This document shows positions 16,135 to 24,355 of a stretch of 64,000 nucleotides of DNA, piece after piece; positions within the stretch are counted from its first letter, which is position 1; each line of letters begins with the position of its first letter. The stretch is taken from assembly GCA_902622595.1 (NCBI GenBank), contig CACNQM010000003.1:124001-188000 (forward strand), read 5' to 3'. The notes beneath the pieces are model-generated. The model was given only the letters and a program-made list of their open reading frames with translations, did no database searches and was not told the DNA's origin. Origin of the DNA: an uncultured Bacteroidota bacterium. Its GTDB lineage: Bacteria; Bacteroidota; Bacteroidia; Flavobacteriales; Flavobacteriaceae. The position numbers and the translations under genes were made by a program.

Positions 16135-17424
16135 TTATTCACCAGGCCTTGGAATTTTATAATTACCATAAATATCTGGCTTAATTGGTGGTTCTGAATT
16201 CCATGTTAAATTATTTGGAACCAAATTATCATTTATCTTTAAAACATCATTTAATTTTATAACCTTTCCTGTGTAGGTTGCCATTCTACCCATTATTGAA
16301 GCTAAATTAGATCTTACTGCATAATCTGAATTATCAATTTGATCACCTTGTCGAATTGATTTAAATAATAAATCATGCTCAATTTGATATGGTGACTTAT
16401 CATCAATAGGATCGTATTCATATATTATGTTGCCTTTATGATCAGTTATATTTACTATTCCTGAATCATCAAGATTAACAATTCCTTTAGTGCCTATTAA
16501 TTTCTCATTTACTTCGTAGAATGTGCCAGGTTGATGTCTACACTGACTATGAATAGTTGCGCCATTTTTATACTTAAATTCGACGTAATGATGATCAAAA
16601 ATATGACCATATTTTTTGCCTTTTCTTATTTCTCTGCCCCCCATTCCTTGAGCCGAAATAGGATAATCACCAATAAACCAATTTGCTACATCAATATTAT
16701 GGATGTGTTGTTCCACAATATGATCACCACAAAGCCAGTTAAAATAATACCAATTTCTCATTTGATATTCGAGTTCTGATTGATTTTTTTCTCTTTCCTT
16801 TACCCATACTCCACGCGAGTTCCATTTTACAATTCCAGAGGTTATCTTACCTACCATTCCCCTTTTTACCTGTTTAAACGTATTAATATAACTTGGCTGA
16901 TATCTTCTTTGTAGTCCAACTACAACATTTAATTTTTTTTTCTTAACTATTTTTGCTGATTCAATAAATCTTTTTATACCTGAGATATCTGTTGCTACTG
17001 GTTTTTCGACAAAAACATGTTTTGAAGAATTAACTGCATATTCAAAATGCTGAGGTCTAAACCCTGGTGGTGTAGCTAGTATAACTACATCTGCATTATC
17101 GATTGTTTTTTTATAACCGTCAAAACCGGTGAAACAATTTTCATTTTTAACTCGAATCTTTGAGGTTCCTTTAAACTCATTTTTTAAATTATTGAGACTA
17201 CTCTCAATTTTATCTTCAAAAACATCACACATAGAGATAAGCTCAATATTATCGTCAGCATTAAGAGCATTTATAACTGCACCAGTTCCTCTTCCTCCGC
17301 AACCAACAAGAGATAATTTAATTTTATCATTATAAATATTCTTTTTGGATTTAAGTGTGTATCCAGGTAAAATAAATGCTGAGGATAACAAAGATGAGAA
17401 TTTAATAAAATTTCTTCGTTTCAT
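16135..17424 (-). CDS. Gfo/Idh/MocA oxidoreductase, Tat-exported
   Basis: A 429 aa NAD(P)-dependent sugar or inositol dehydrogenase-type protein. The N-terminus MKRRNFIKFSSLLSSAFILPG is a twin-arginine signal, so the folded, cofactor-loaded enzyme is likely sent to the periplasm. The Rossmann motif VGCGGRGTGA is near residue 40, the family motif FVEKPVA near residue 143, and the C-terminal alpha/beta domain contains CGDHIVEQHIHNIDVANWF with the catalytic-type histidine. The substrate cannot be predicted. It follows the SUMF1-like gene by 16 bp on the same strand and is probably co-transcribed. Confidence 0.88.
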   Translation of the reverse strand: MKRRNFIKFSSLLSSAFILPGYTLKSKKNIYNDKIKLSLVGCGGRGTGAVINALNADDNIELISMCDVFEDKIESSLNNLKNEFKGTSKIRVKNENCFTGFDGYKKTIDNADVVILATPPGFRPQHFEYAVNSSKHVFVEKPVATDISGIKRFIESAKIVKKKKLNVVVGLQRRYQPSYINTFKQVKRGMVGKITSGIVKWNSRGVWVKEREKNQSELEYQMRNWYYFNWLCGDHIVEQHIHNIDVANWFIGDYPISAQGMGGREIRKGKKYGHIFDHHYVEFKYKNGATIHSQCRHQPGTFYEVNEKLIGTKGIVNLDDSGIVNITDHKGNIIYEYDPIDDKSPYQIEHDLLFKSIRQGDQIDNSDYAVRSNLASIMGRMATYTGKVIKLNDVLKINDNLVPNNLTWNSEPPIKPDIYGNYKIPRPGE

Positions 17425-17440
17425 AACCTAAATATATTAA

Positions 17441-18394
17441 TTATTTAATCCAATATGCTTCAATATCCTCAATATTAGGAGTATTGTAAGGTCTAACTAC
17501 TCTAAAACCAAGAAATTGGGCATTTGTATGCCACCATCTACTTTTTGGAAACTGTGGGTCTCTTCTCTTCCAGCTTTTCTCTGAAGGTATTCTTTTATAA
17601 CTTTGTAAATCTTCAGCACTATCCTTCCATGAACCACCTCTAACAACTCTAGGATATTCACTAGTAGGCCTATTGAAAGGGTTGTTGATTATAGTATCCT
17701 TTAAATTTAGATATGCATCTTCAATGTACTGATCAAGTGTCCACTCAGAAACATTTCCATGCATATCATGTAATCCAAATTTGTTAGGAAGCTTTTGTCC
17801 AACCCTTTGATATTTTCCATTACTATTTTTTTCATACCAAGCATACTTTGTTAATGAATCAATTGAATTTCCAAAATGATATAAACTATCTGAGCCAGCC
17901 CTAGCAGCATACTCCCATTCAGCTTCGGTTGGCAGCCTATAGTAATTTCCAGTCATTGCTGTCAACCACTCACAGAACTTTGAGGCAGTTAATTGAGTCA
18001 TAGAGATTGCGGGATATCCTTCGACACCCATACCAAAAGACATATCAACATACGGGGCAGTGGCACCCGAGACAGCATCTACATCGACATTTATCTCGTG
18101 TTTATAACTCTTTCTTACTTGAAGAGAGTCAATTTCTCTAGATAAAAAAAGATTAAATATATCCCATGTTATTTCATACTTTGCCATCCAAAATGGACTT
18201 ATTTTAATATTTTGAGATGAAGTTTCATGATCCCCTGAGTCATCTTTACCCATTTTAAATATACCGCCTTCAATTGCAATCATTTCTATATTATAATCAA
18301 TTTTAGAAATGAGCTGATTATAATCTTCAAAATTATCATCCTGAGCTTGTGTATAAAAACAGAGTAAAAAAATAATTACATAAAGATTCTTCAT
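17441..18394 (-). CDS. SUMF1/FGE-fold protein, secreted
   Basis: A 317 aa exported protein (signal peptide MKNLYVIIFLLCFYTQAQ) with one formylglycine-generating-enzyme-like domain over about residues 40-310. Family landmarks are EGGIFKMGKDD, FWMAKYEITWDIFNLFL, RLPTEAEWEYAARAG, GLHDMHGNVSEW, RVVRGGSW and a final FLGFRVVRP. True sulfatase-activating enzymes have a cysteine in the FRCA box, and here it is FRVV. It is therefore probably not a formylglycine generator but one of the many Bacteroidota structural or EgtB/PvdO-like relatives. It pairs with the Tat-exported Gfo/Idh oxidoreductase downstream; both act outside the cytoplasm. Confidence 0.87.
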   Translation of the reverse strand: MKNLYVIIFLLCFYTQAQDDNFEDYNQLISKIDYNIEMIAIEGGIFKMGKDDSGDHETSSQNIKISPFWMAKYEITWDIFNLFLSREIDSLQVRKSYKHEINVDVDAVSGATAPYVDMSFGMGVEGYPAISMTQLTASKFCEWLTAMTGNYYRLPTEAEWEYAARAGSDSLYHFGNSIDSLTKYAWYEKNSNGKYQRVGQKLPNKFGLHDMHGNVSEWTLDQYIEDAYLNLKDTIINNPFNRPTSEYPRVVRGGSWKDSAEDLQSYKRIPSEKSWKRRDPQFPKSRWWHTNAQFLGFRVVRPYNTPNIEDIEAYWIK

Positions 18395-18483
18395 ATGTAA
18401 AGACTATATAAAATTAAAAAAACTTTTAATTATAAATTTAGATCAAAAAATAATTAAGTGATAATTTATTTGGAAGGAAAATG

Positions 18484-18567
18484 TGCCTACGACTGGACTC
18501 GAACCAGCACGAGAATAATCTCACTACCCCCTCAAGGTAGCGTGTATACCAATTTCACCACGTAGGC
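18484..18567 (-). tRNA. tRNA-Leu (GAG)
   Basis: Acceptor stem GCCTACG/CGTAGGC with discriminator A, anticodon stem CTACC/GGTAG around loop TTGAGGG (anticodon GAG), and the long class-II variable arm expected of tRNA-Leu. CCA is not encoded. It lies 15 bp downstream of tRNA-Lys on the same strand and shares its promoter. Confidence 0.95.
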
Positions 18568-18581
18568 TAAAAATAGGGTAG

Positions 18582-18654
18582 TGACCTGGCTGGGGCTCGA
18601 ACCCAGGACCCTCTCCTTAAAAGGGAGATGCTCTACCAACTGAGCTACCAGGTC
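18582..18654 (-). tRNA. tRNA-Lys (UUU)
   Basis: Acceptor stem GACCTGG/CCAGGTC with discriminator A, D arm TAGCTCAGTTGGTAGAGC, anticodon stem TCTCC/GGAGA around CTTTTAA (anticodon TTT) and T arm with TTCGAGC. CCA is not encoded. It is first in a tRNA-Lys/tRNA-Leu pair; the 330 bp between the SUMF1-like gene and aroK holds these two tRNAs and their promoter. Confidence 0.96.
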
Positions 18655-18666
18655 TGAAAAAGATGT

Positions 18667-18696
18667 CAAATATACATTGAAATATTGATTATTCAA
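18667..18696 (-). promoter_or_regulatory. Promoter of the tRNA-Lys/tRNA-Leu pair
   Basis: On the minus strand TTG, a 19-bp spacer and TATATTTG give a perfect match to the Bacteroidota -33/-7 consensus; the -7 box ends 12 nt before tRNA-Lys. This is one of the strongest promoters by sequence in the window. Confidence 0.75.
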
Positions 18697-18711
18697 TGAT
18701 GTTTTTTATTA

Positions 18712-18719
18712 TAAATTTG
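18712..18719 (+). promoter_or_regulatory. -7 box of aroK
   Basis: TAAATTTG ends 5 nt before the aroK ATG, so the transcript is likely leaderless. A TTG lies 24 bp upstream, somewhat beyond the usual spacing. Confidence 0.55.
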
Positions 18720-18724
18720 TTAAT

Positions 18725-19258
18725 ATGAATAAAACTATTAAGACAATTTTTTTAACTGGTTACATGGGAGCAGGTAAGACTTTAATTGGTAAATCCTTAT
18801 CAAAAAAAATTAATTATAAGTTTTATGATTTGGATAGTTATATAGAGACTAAAGAGGGCAAAAAAGTTTCTGATATATTTAATCAAAAAAATGAAGTTTA
18901 TTTTAGAAAAATTGAGAATAAATATCTTGATCAGTTATCATCTAAAAACGAAAAAAAAATAATTTCAACTGGAGGAGGAACTCCCTGTTTTAAAAATAAT
19001 CTAAATTTAATTCAAGATACTCCTGATTCATTATCCATATATCTGAAAGCAAATGTTAATACATTAGTTGAAAGATTAAAAAATTCTATTACCAAACGAC
19101 CGCTAATTTTACATTTAAAAAATGATCAGGAATTAAGAGATTTCATAACAAAGCATTTATTTGAAAGAAGCTTCTACTATGAAAAATCAGATATTAAAAT
19201 CAAAACTGATGATTTAGAATTAAGTAACATTGTAAAGTTGATTAGTGAACTAGTTTAA
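18725..19258 (+). CDS. aroK: Shikimate kinase
   Basis: AroK phosphorylates shikimate at the 3-hydroxyl with ATP in the aromatic amino acid pathway. The 177 aa protein has the P-loop GYMGAGKT at residues 12-19, the shikimate-binding DLDSYIE near residue 40, a GGGTPC loop near residue 85 and the lid segment KRPLI. Length and motif order are standard. Its 3' end overlaps the convergent PRTase gene by 9 bp. Confidence 0.95.
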   Translation: MNKTIKTIFLTGYMGAGKTLIGKSLSKKINYKFYDLDSYIETKEGKKVSDIFNQKNEVYFRKIENKYLDQLSSKNEKKIISTGGGTPCFKNNLNLIQDTPDSLSIYLKANVNTLVERLKNSITKRPLILHLKNDQELRDFITKHLFERSFYYEKSDIKIKTDDLELSNIVKLISELV

Positions 19259-19756
19259 ATAAACTGTAAATTCTTCATTTTTATTGACTTTTACATCAAC
19301 ATGCTCATTTACAGACGTAGACAAGTTCAGTCCTGAAAAATCAATTTTAACTGGAAATAAAGAATGATCTCTATTAATCATCACAGCTGTCTTAATCTTA
19401 AAAGGGTCTAGTGACATTAGTCCACTTATTATAAGTTGTAGAGTCTTTGCAGATTGGGATACATCGCTTACAATTATTACTGATTTACTATTTACAGTAA
19501 AATCCTTTTCAAACTTCAAATGATTTAATGAATATAAATCAATTTCAACACCAACCATTTCAAAATCAATTTCCGAGTGTTCACTAATTAAATTGATAAT
19601 TTTTTTTGCAATAATTTTTCCATTTTTAGATACCCCAAAAAAAATAAGTTTCTTTTGATCAATGTTATCCTCAAGAATTTCAAGACTAATTCTCTTTATC
19701 TTGTTTTCAACATCATGATGATCCAAAATAATATTTTTATAATTATCTTTTTTCAT
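19250..19756 (-). CDS. PyrR-like type I phosphoribosyltransferase
   Basis: A 168 aa protein with the type I PRTase fold, of the kind found beside shikimate kinase in flavobacteria. The fold is seen in the strand/helix order LIFFGVSKNGKIIAKKI, FEMVGVEIDLY and the PRPP-loop region VIIVSDVSQSAKTL near residue 97. In active enzymes this loop usually reads VDDVxxTGxT; here the first Asp is Ser and TG is SA, so catalysis or PRPP binding may be altered. A regulatory role as in PyrR is possible, but no pyr genes are nearby. It diverges from the FKBP lipoprotein gene. Confidence 0.8.
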   Translation of the reverse strand: MKKDNYKNIILDHHDVENKIKRISLEILEDNIDQKKLIFFGVSKNGKIIAKKIINLISEHSEIDFEMVGVEIDLYSLNHLKFEKDFTVNSKSVIIVSDVSQSAKTLQLIISGLMSLDPFKIKTAVMINRDHSLFPVKIDFSGLNLSTSVNEHVDVKVNKNEEFTVYLN

Positions 19757-19808
19757 ATTAAATACAATATTACATTAATAAAGTAATGTTGTATATTCAC
19801 ACTAAATT

Positions 19809-20684
19809 ATGAAGAAAAAACTACTTTTTCTTATTCCTTTGTTCTTGATATTAACTCATTGTAAAAAAGATGATGACGATCCAGAGTATGTTATAAGAGA
19901 ATATAGTGACCAAGTTAATGTTGATCATCAACTTATTGAGGACTACTTAAGAACTCATACATTTAATTATGATGATTTTAATAATCAAGCTAATATTGAT
20001 GTTAAAATTGATACTCTAACTGATTCAAATTCAACCAAGAAATCATTGTACGAACTATCTAATGTTAAGACTATTGACGTGATTGACTCAAATGGTGAAA
20101 ATGTTAGTCATAATTTATATTATATAATAGCTAGAGAAGGACTAAATGAAAAACCATCTGTGGCAGACTCTGTTTATATTTCATATCGTGGACTTTTAAC
20201 AGATGGATATGTTTTTGATAAAAGAAAATTTCCTATCTGGTTTGACCTTGCTGTTTCTTTAGAAGGATTTAGAGAGGGTATATCAGAGCTCAAAACTGGA
20301 AACTTTTCTGAAAATTCAGATGGTACAATTTCCTATAATTCTTTTGGAGTAGGTATATTTTTTATTCCCTCTGGAATAGCTTATTTTGAGAATACTACCG
20401 CAGGGATCCCAGAATATTCCCCACTAATTTTTTCAGTAAAATTAATGACTTACACACCAACTGATCATGACAATGATGGCATACTTTCAATAGATGAAGA
20501 TATAGATGGCGACGGAAAACCTTTTAGAGATGACACAGATGGCGATAATTTGTGGAATATGTATGACGTTGATGATGACAATGATGGTATATTAACTGTC
20601 AACGAAATTGATAAAAATAGTGACAATGTCGTAGATGATTCTGATAATGATGGAACCCCAGATTACTTAGATCCTGATAATTAA
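19809..20684 (+). CDS. FKBP-type PPIase-like lipoprotein with Ca-binding Asp-rich tail
   Basis: A 291 aa lipoprotein (signal with lipobox ILTHC, Cys at residue 18). Residues about 90-220 form an FKBP-like domain: NEKPSVADSVYISYRGLLTDGYVFD, then a GFREGISELKTG turn and PLIFSVKLM at the end. The C-terminal 70 residues are Asp-rich, thrombospondin type 3-like calcium repeats (DHDNDG, DIDGDG, DVDDDNDG, DSDNDGTPDY). It is probably on the periplasmic or outer face of the outer membrane. Several FKBP active-site aromatics are not obvious, so isomerase activity is uncertain. Its stop overlaps the convergent outer-membrane protein gene by 4 bp. Confidence 0.82.
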   Translation: MKKKLLFLIPLFLILTHCKKDDDDPEYVIREYSDQVNVDHQLIEDYLRTHTFNYDDFNNQANIDVKIDTLTDSNSTKKSLYELSNVKTIDVIDSNGENVSHNLYYIIAREGLNEKPSVADSVYISYRGLLTDGYVFDKRKFPIWFDLAVSLEGFREGISELKTGNFSENSDGTISYNSFGVGIFFIPSGIAYFENTTAGIPEYSPLIFSVKLMTYTPTDHDNDGILSIDEDIDGDGKPFRDDTDGDNLWNMYDVDDDNDGILTVNEIDKNSDNVVDDSDNDGTPDYLDPDN

Positions 20685-21355
20685 TCTTTTTTCTTAAAAA
20701 GATCATACGGAATGTCATATGATATATTTAGCGATAATTTATTTGTTGTAGTATCTATGTTTGCATTATCGATGTCAATACCATTTGCGTTTATTATTAA
20801 TAACTCATTGTTGTTAAGCCCCCGCTCGTATCTTAAACCTACACTAAAAGATTTAACTTTTACTCTAGTACCAAGTAAAAGACTTAAATTATATTTATCT
20901 TCGATTTCTTCAAGATCAAAGTTACTAGAGTTTGATAGGTTGTATTTAAAGGTAGGACCAGCAAATATGCTAATTGGTCCAAGGACTTTATATCCAAATA
21001 TAATTGGAACCTGAATATCTGTTGACTTGTAAGTATGTTCAGCAATATTAATAGATTCACTTAAAATATTAGTGTTATTGTTTGCACTTGTAAAAGCAGT
21101 GCCATTCTTTGACTTAGAAAAGATTAAATTAATTTCTGGCCTAATATAAAAGGTGATTAGGTCTATTTCTGTAAATAGACCAAGTTGAAAACCTGTTGAA
21201 TTTTTTAAATCAAGATCGTAATCATCAATTTTTGTTTTTATATTTTCAATAGATCCAAAATTATCATCATTTAATCCAAAATTTACTCCCAGGTTTCCCT
21301 GAGCAAATATTGAGCTGGAGGGTATTAAAAACAATAAAATTAATATTCTCATCAA
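20681..21355 (-). CDS. Outer-membrane beta-barrel protein, PorT-like
   Basis: A 224 aa protein with a signal peptide (about 18 residues ending in FAQ) and alternating polar/hydrophobic strands typical of an eight-stranded barrel: LGVNFGLNDDN, FQLGLFTEIDL, FYIRPEINLIFSK, QVPIIFGYKVLGPISIFAGPTF, SLLLGTRVKVKSFSVGLRYERGL and KLSLNISYDIPY. This is the OMP_b-brl_2/PorT-like family common in Bacteroidota. No enzymatic role can be assigned. It overlaps the end of the transketolase C-subunit gene by 4 bp and is the last gene of that transcript. Confidence 0.85.
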   Translation of the reverse strand: MMRILILLFLIPSSSIFAQGNLGVNFGLNDDNFGSIENIKTKIDDYDLDLKNSTGFQLGLFTEIDLITFYIRPEINLIFSKSKNGTAFTSANNNTNILSESINIAEHTYKSTDIQVPIIFGYKVLGPISIFAGPTFKYNLSNSSNFDLEEIEDKYNLSLLLGTRVKVKSFSVGLRYERGLNNNELLIINANGIDIDNANIDTTTNKLSLNISYDIPYDLFKKKD

Positions 21356-22308
21356 ACTTTTCTCTTTATTACCTTGATAACAGCATCGTATATTGAGTTC
21401 ATGTTCAGTCCATATTTATTCATAAGTTCAATAGGAGTTCCAGACTCTCCAAATGTGTCATTAGTCCCAACAAATTCCTGAGGATATGGAGCTTTAGATG
21501 TAAGAAGCCTGGCAATACTCTCACCGAGTCCACCGAAGATGTTATGCTCCTCAGCAGACACTATACAACCTGTTTTATTTACAGAATTAAGAATTAAATC
21601 CTCATCAAGTGGTTTTATAGTATGAATATTAATTATTTCAGCATTTATGCCATTTTTTTCTAATTTCTCTGCAGCCTGTATTGCTTCCCAAACTAAATGA
21701 CCAGTTGCAACAATAGTCACATCGTTACCCTTGTTTAACATTACACCTTTTCCAATTTGGAATTTATCTGATGGATTTGTAAAATTTGCAACTTTTGGTC
21801 GACCGAATCTTAAGTAAACTGGTCCATCAAAATTACAAATTTCCAGCGTAGCAGATTTTGTTTGATTGAAATCACAAGTGTTAATTACGGTCATACCTGG
21901 AAGCATTTTCATTAAACCAATATCCTCTAAAATTTGATGAGTTGCACCATCTTCCCCCAATGTTATTCCGGCATGAGAGGCGCAAATTTTTACATTTTTA
22001 TTTGAATATGCAATTGATTGTCTAATTTGATCATAAACTCTACCTGTTGAAAAATTTGCAAAAGTACCAGTATAAGGAATTTTTCCACCAGTAGCCAATC
22101 CTGCAGCAAGCCCCATCATATTTGCTTCTGCTATACCAACTTGAAAAAACCTTTCAGGGTTTTCATTAGCAAAAGAATTCATTTTAAGAGAACCTGTTAA
22201 ATCAGCACAGAGTGCTACAACTTCGCTATTATTTCTTCCAAGTTCTGTAAGACCCTCGCCAAAGCCTGACCTAGTATCTTTATCACCCTGATTAATAAAT
22301 TTTTTCAT
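21352..22308 (-). CDS. tktB: Transketolase, C-terminal subunit
   Basis: This 318 aa polypeptide is the pyrimidine-binding plus C-terminal half of transketolase, which moves two-carbon units between sugar phosphates in the pentose phosphate pathway. Visible features are ADLTGSLKM near residue 40, ENPERFFQVGIAEANMMGLAAG with the catalytic Glu, HAGITLGEDGATHQ and the transketolase C domain from about residue 180 (VTIVATGHLVWEA). It works with the separate N-terminal subunit encoded one base upstream, so together they make a split enzyme. The downstream barrel-protein gene overlaps its stop. Confidence 0.93.
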   Translation of the reverse strand: MKKFINQGDKDTRSGFGEGLTELGRNNSEVVALCADLTGSLKMNSFANENPERFFQVGIAEANMMGLAAGLATGGKIPYTGTFANFSTGRVYDQIRQSIAYSNKNVKICASHAGITLGEDGATHQILEDIGLMKMLPGMTVINTCDFNQTKSATLEICNFDGPVYLRFGRPKVANFTNPSDKFQIGKGVMLNKGNDVTIVATGHLVWEAIQAAEKLEKNGINAEIINIHTIKPLDEDLILNSVNKTGCIVSAEEHNIFGGLGESIARLLTSKAPYPQEFVGTNDTFGESGTPIELMNKYGLNMNSIYDAVIKVIKRKV

Positions 22309-22309
22309 A

Positions 22310-23137
22310 TTAATAATCTCCTAAAGTTTCAGGATTTTGTTTTAACGCCTCTTTAAGTTGTTCATCATTTGGAGCCACTCCGTGCCATTTGTGGGTATGC
22401 ATCATAAAATCGACTCCATTTCCCATAATTGTTTTCATTAGTATGGCAATTGGCCTACCTCTCATACTATTTTTTTTGGCTTTACTGAGTGTTTTGTGAA
22501 CATCATTTAAGGAGTTCCCGTTTTCAATTTCAAGAACTTCCCAATTGAACGACTCGAGCTTTAATTTTAGATTACCAATATCTAAAACATCTTCAGTTGA
22601 TCCGTCAATCTGCTGACCATTGAGATCAATTGTTACAATTATATTATCAACTTTATTTGCAGATGCGAACATAAAAGCTTCCCAGTTTTGTCCTTCTTGA
22701 AGTTCACCATCACCTGTTAAAACATAGACAAGTGAACTATCGCTATTTAATTTTTTTGAAAGAGCAACTCCAATACCAACTGATAATCCTTGTCCAAGTG
22801 AGCCAGATGAAATATTAACTCCCGGTAAGTTGTCATGATTTGTTGGATGACCTTGAAGTCTTGAGTTAATTTTTCTAAAAGTTTTAAGCTCTTTTGTTTC
22901 AAAATATCCTGCTCTTGCCAAAGTGCTATAATATACAGGTGAAATATGTCCATTTGACAAAATAAACATGTCTTTTGAGTTTCTATCAAGACCATGATCC
23001 ATTATTCCATTGTAAAGTGTCACAAAAAACTCAACACATCCAAGAGAGCCACCAGGATGGCCTGAATTGACAGCATGAACCATTCTCAATATGTCTCTTC
23101 TTGTTTGGATAACCAACTTATCTAGGTTCTTGCTCAT
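22310..23137 (-). CDS. tktA: Transketolase, N-terminal (TPP-binding) subunit
   Basis: This 275 aa polypeptide is the thiamine diphosphate-binding half of a split transketolase. Landmarks are VNSGHPGGSLG at residue 22, HISPVYYSTLARAGYF, PGVNISSGSLGQGLSVGIGVA and the TPP motif from GDGELQEGQNWEA to TIDLNGQQIDG. It ends GVDFMMHTHKWHG as other N subunits do. Its stop is one base from the start of the C-subunit gene, ensuring matched synthesis. Upstream, TTTTG, 18 bp and TACTTTTA give a plausible promoter ending 7 nt before the ATG. Confidence 0.94.
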   Translation of the reverse strand: MSKNLDKLVIQTRRDILRMVHAVNSGHPGGSLGCVEFFVTLYNGIMDHGLDRNSKDMFILSNGHISPVYYSTLARAGYFETKELKTFRKINSRLQGHPTNHDNLPGVNISSGSLGQGLSVGIGVALSKKLNSDSSLVYVLTGDGELQEGQNWEAFMFASANKVDNIIVTIDLNGQQIDGSTEDVLDIGNLKLKLESFNWEVLEIENGNSLNDVHKTLSKAKKNSMRGRPIAILMKTIMGNGVDFMMHTHKWHGVAPNDEQLKEALKQNPETLGDY

Positions 23138-23217
23138 GTAAATGTAAAAGTATGATTAAACTATCATTAACAAAATTCTTTTTATCATAAATTATATATA
23201 AATAATTAACAATCCAT

Positions 23218-23246
23218 TTTGGATATTAATTACTTTATTAATTTTG
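23218..23246 (+). promoter_or_regulatory. Promoter of the lptF/G-like gene
   Basis: TTTG, a 17-bp spacer and TAATTTTG make a full Bacteroidota promoter whose -7 box ends only 2 nt before ATGATG. Transcription would start within the two ATG codons, giving a leaderless message. Confidence 0.65.
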
Positions 23247-23251
23247 AGATG

Positions 23252-24319
23252 ATGAAGATTATAGATAAATATATAATCAAAAAATATCTTAGTACTTTTT
23301 TTGTAATGTTTGGCCTATTTATTCCTATAGGAATTATGGTAGATTTTGCTGAAAAAATTGATAAATTTAGGGAGAATGAGGTGCCAGCTAATCTAATTCT
23401 TAGTTATTACACAGACTTTGTTTGGTATTTTGGAAGTCAACTATATCCTGTATTTCTTTTTCTTGCAGTAATCTTTTTTACTTCCAGGCTTGCAAATAAT
23501 ACTGAAATAACTGCAATTTTATCATCTGGTCTTTCTTTTCAAAGATTTGCAAAACCGTATTTTATTTCAGCCTCAGTTATAGTATTGTTTTCTCTTTTCT
23601 CAGGAATGTTCATTGTGCCAAAATCTAACCAAAACTTCAACGAATTTATATCTGAATATATTAAATCTGAAAATAAAAGAAACACATCAAGACTTTTCAA
23701 ACAAATCAACGAAAACGAATATATATACGCCAGTAGTTATGATCCTTCCAGAAAAAGAGCATTGAATTTTACATTAGAGAACTTTGATGGAAATATATTA
23801 AAGCACAAAATTTCTGCTACTACTATCAGATGGGATGATTCAATTCTTAGACTTACAAATTATGTTAAAAGGCAAATTATAGATGATAAAGAATATGTAC
23901 AAAGAGCCACAAGAAAAGACACAATACTTGATTTTGATATTGATGATCTTGCTCCTTTAAATTATGTTGCAGAAACACTAAATTTTTTTGAATTAAATAG
24001 ACTTATTAAGTATGAAAAAAGAGCAGGTTCTCCTTTAATAAACTCTCATTTATTAGTTCGTCATAAAAGGTATACTACCCCATTATCATGCTTTATCCTT
24101 ACTTTAATTGCATTATCAGTTTCTTCATTTAAAAGAAGAGGTGGGATAGGAAGTAATCTTGCAATAGGTGTTTCTCTAGGTTTCTTATTTATTTTTTTAG
24201 ATAAAATATTTAGTGTCTTGGTGATAAAGTCAAATTTTTCACCTGCAATTGCCTCTTGGGGAATTCTATTAATTTTTTTAACGATCGCAATCTTTCTTTT
24301 AAAAAAGGCTATAAGATAG
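23252..24319 (+). CDS. lptG: LptF/LptG-family permease
   Basis: An inner-membrane subunit of the LptBFG transporter that extracts LPS from the inner membrane. The protein (about 355 aa) begins KIIDKYIIKKYLSTFF, with six predicted membrane segments: three near the N-terminus (residues about 12-115) and three after the periplasmic domain (from about residue 275). Between them lies the beta-jellyroll region (ISATTIRWDDSILRLTNYV). The ORF track uses an upstream TTG; I prefer the ATG at 23252 (or 23249) because the promoter box overlaps the upstream extension. Whether it is F or G cannot be decided. Confidence 0.85.
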   Translation: MKIIDKYIIKKYLSTFFVMFGLFIPIGIMVDFAEKIDKFRENEVPANLILSYYTDFVWYFGSQLYPVFLFLAVIFFTSRLANNTEITAILSSGLSFQRFAKPYFISASVIVLFSLFSGMFIVPKSNQNFNEFISEYIKSENKRNTSRLFKQINENEYIYASSYDPSRKRALNFTLENFDGNILKHKISATTIRWDDSILRLTNYVKRQIIDDKEYVQRATRKDTILDFDIDDLAPLNYVAETLNFFELNRLIKYEKRAGSPLINSHLLVRHKRYTTPLSCFILTLIALSVSSFKRRGGIGSNLAIGVSLGFLFIFLDKIFSVLVIKSNFSPAIASWGILLIFLTIAIFLLKKAIR

Positions 24320-24355
24320 ATTAATAATTAAACTATATTTACATAAATTTTAGAT

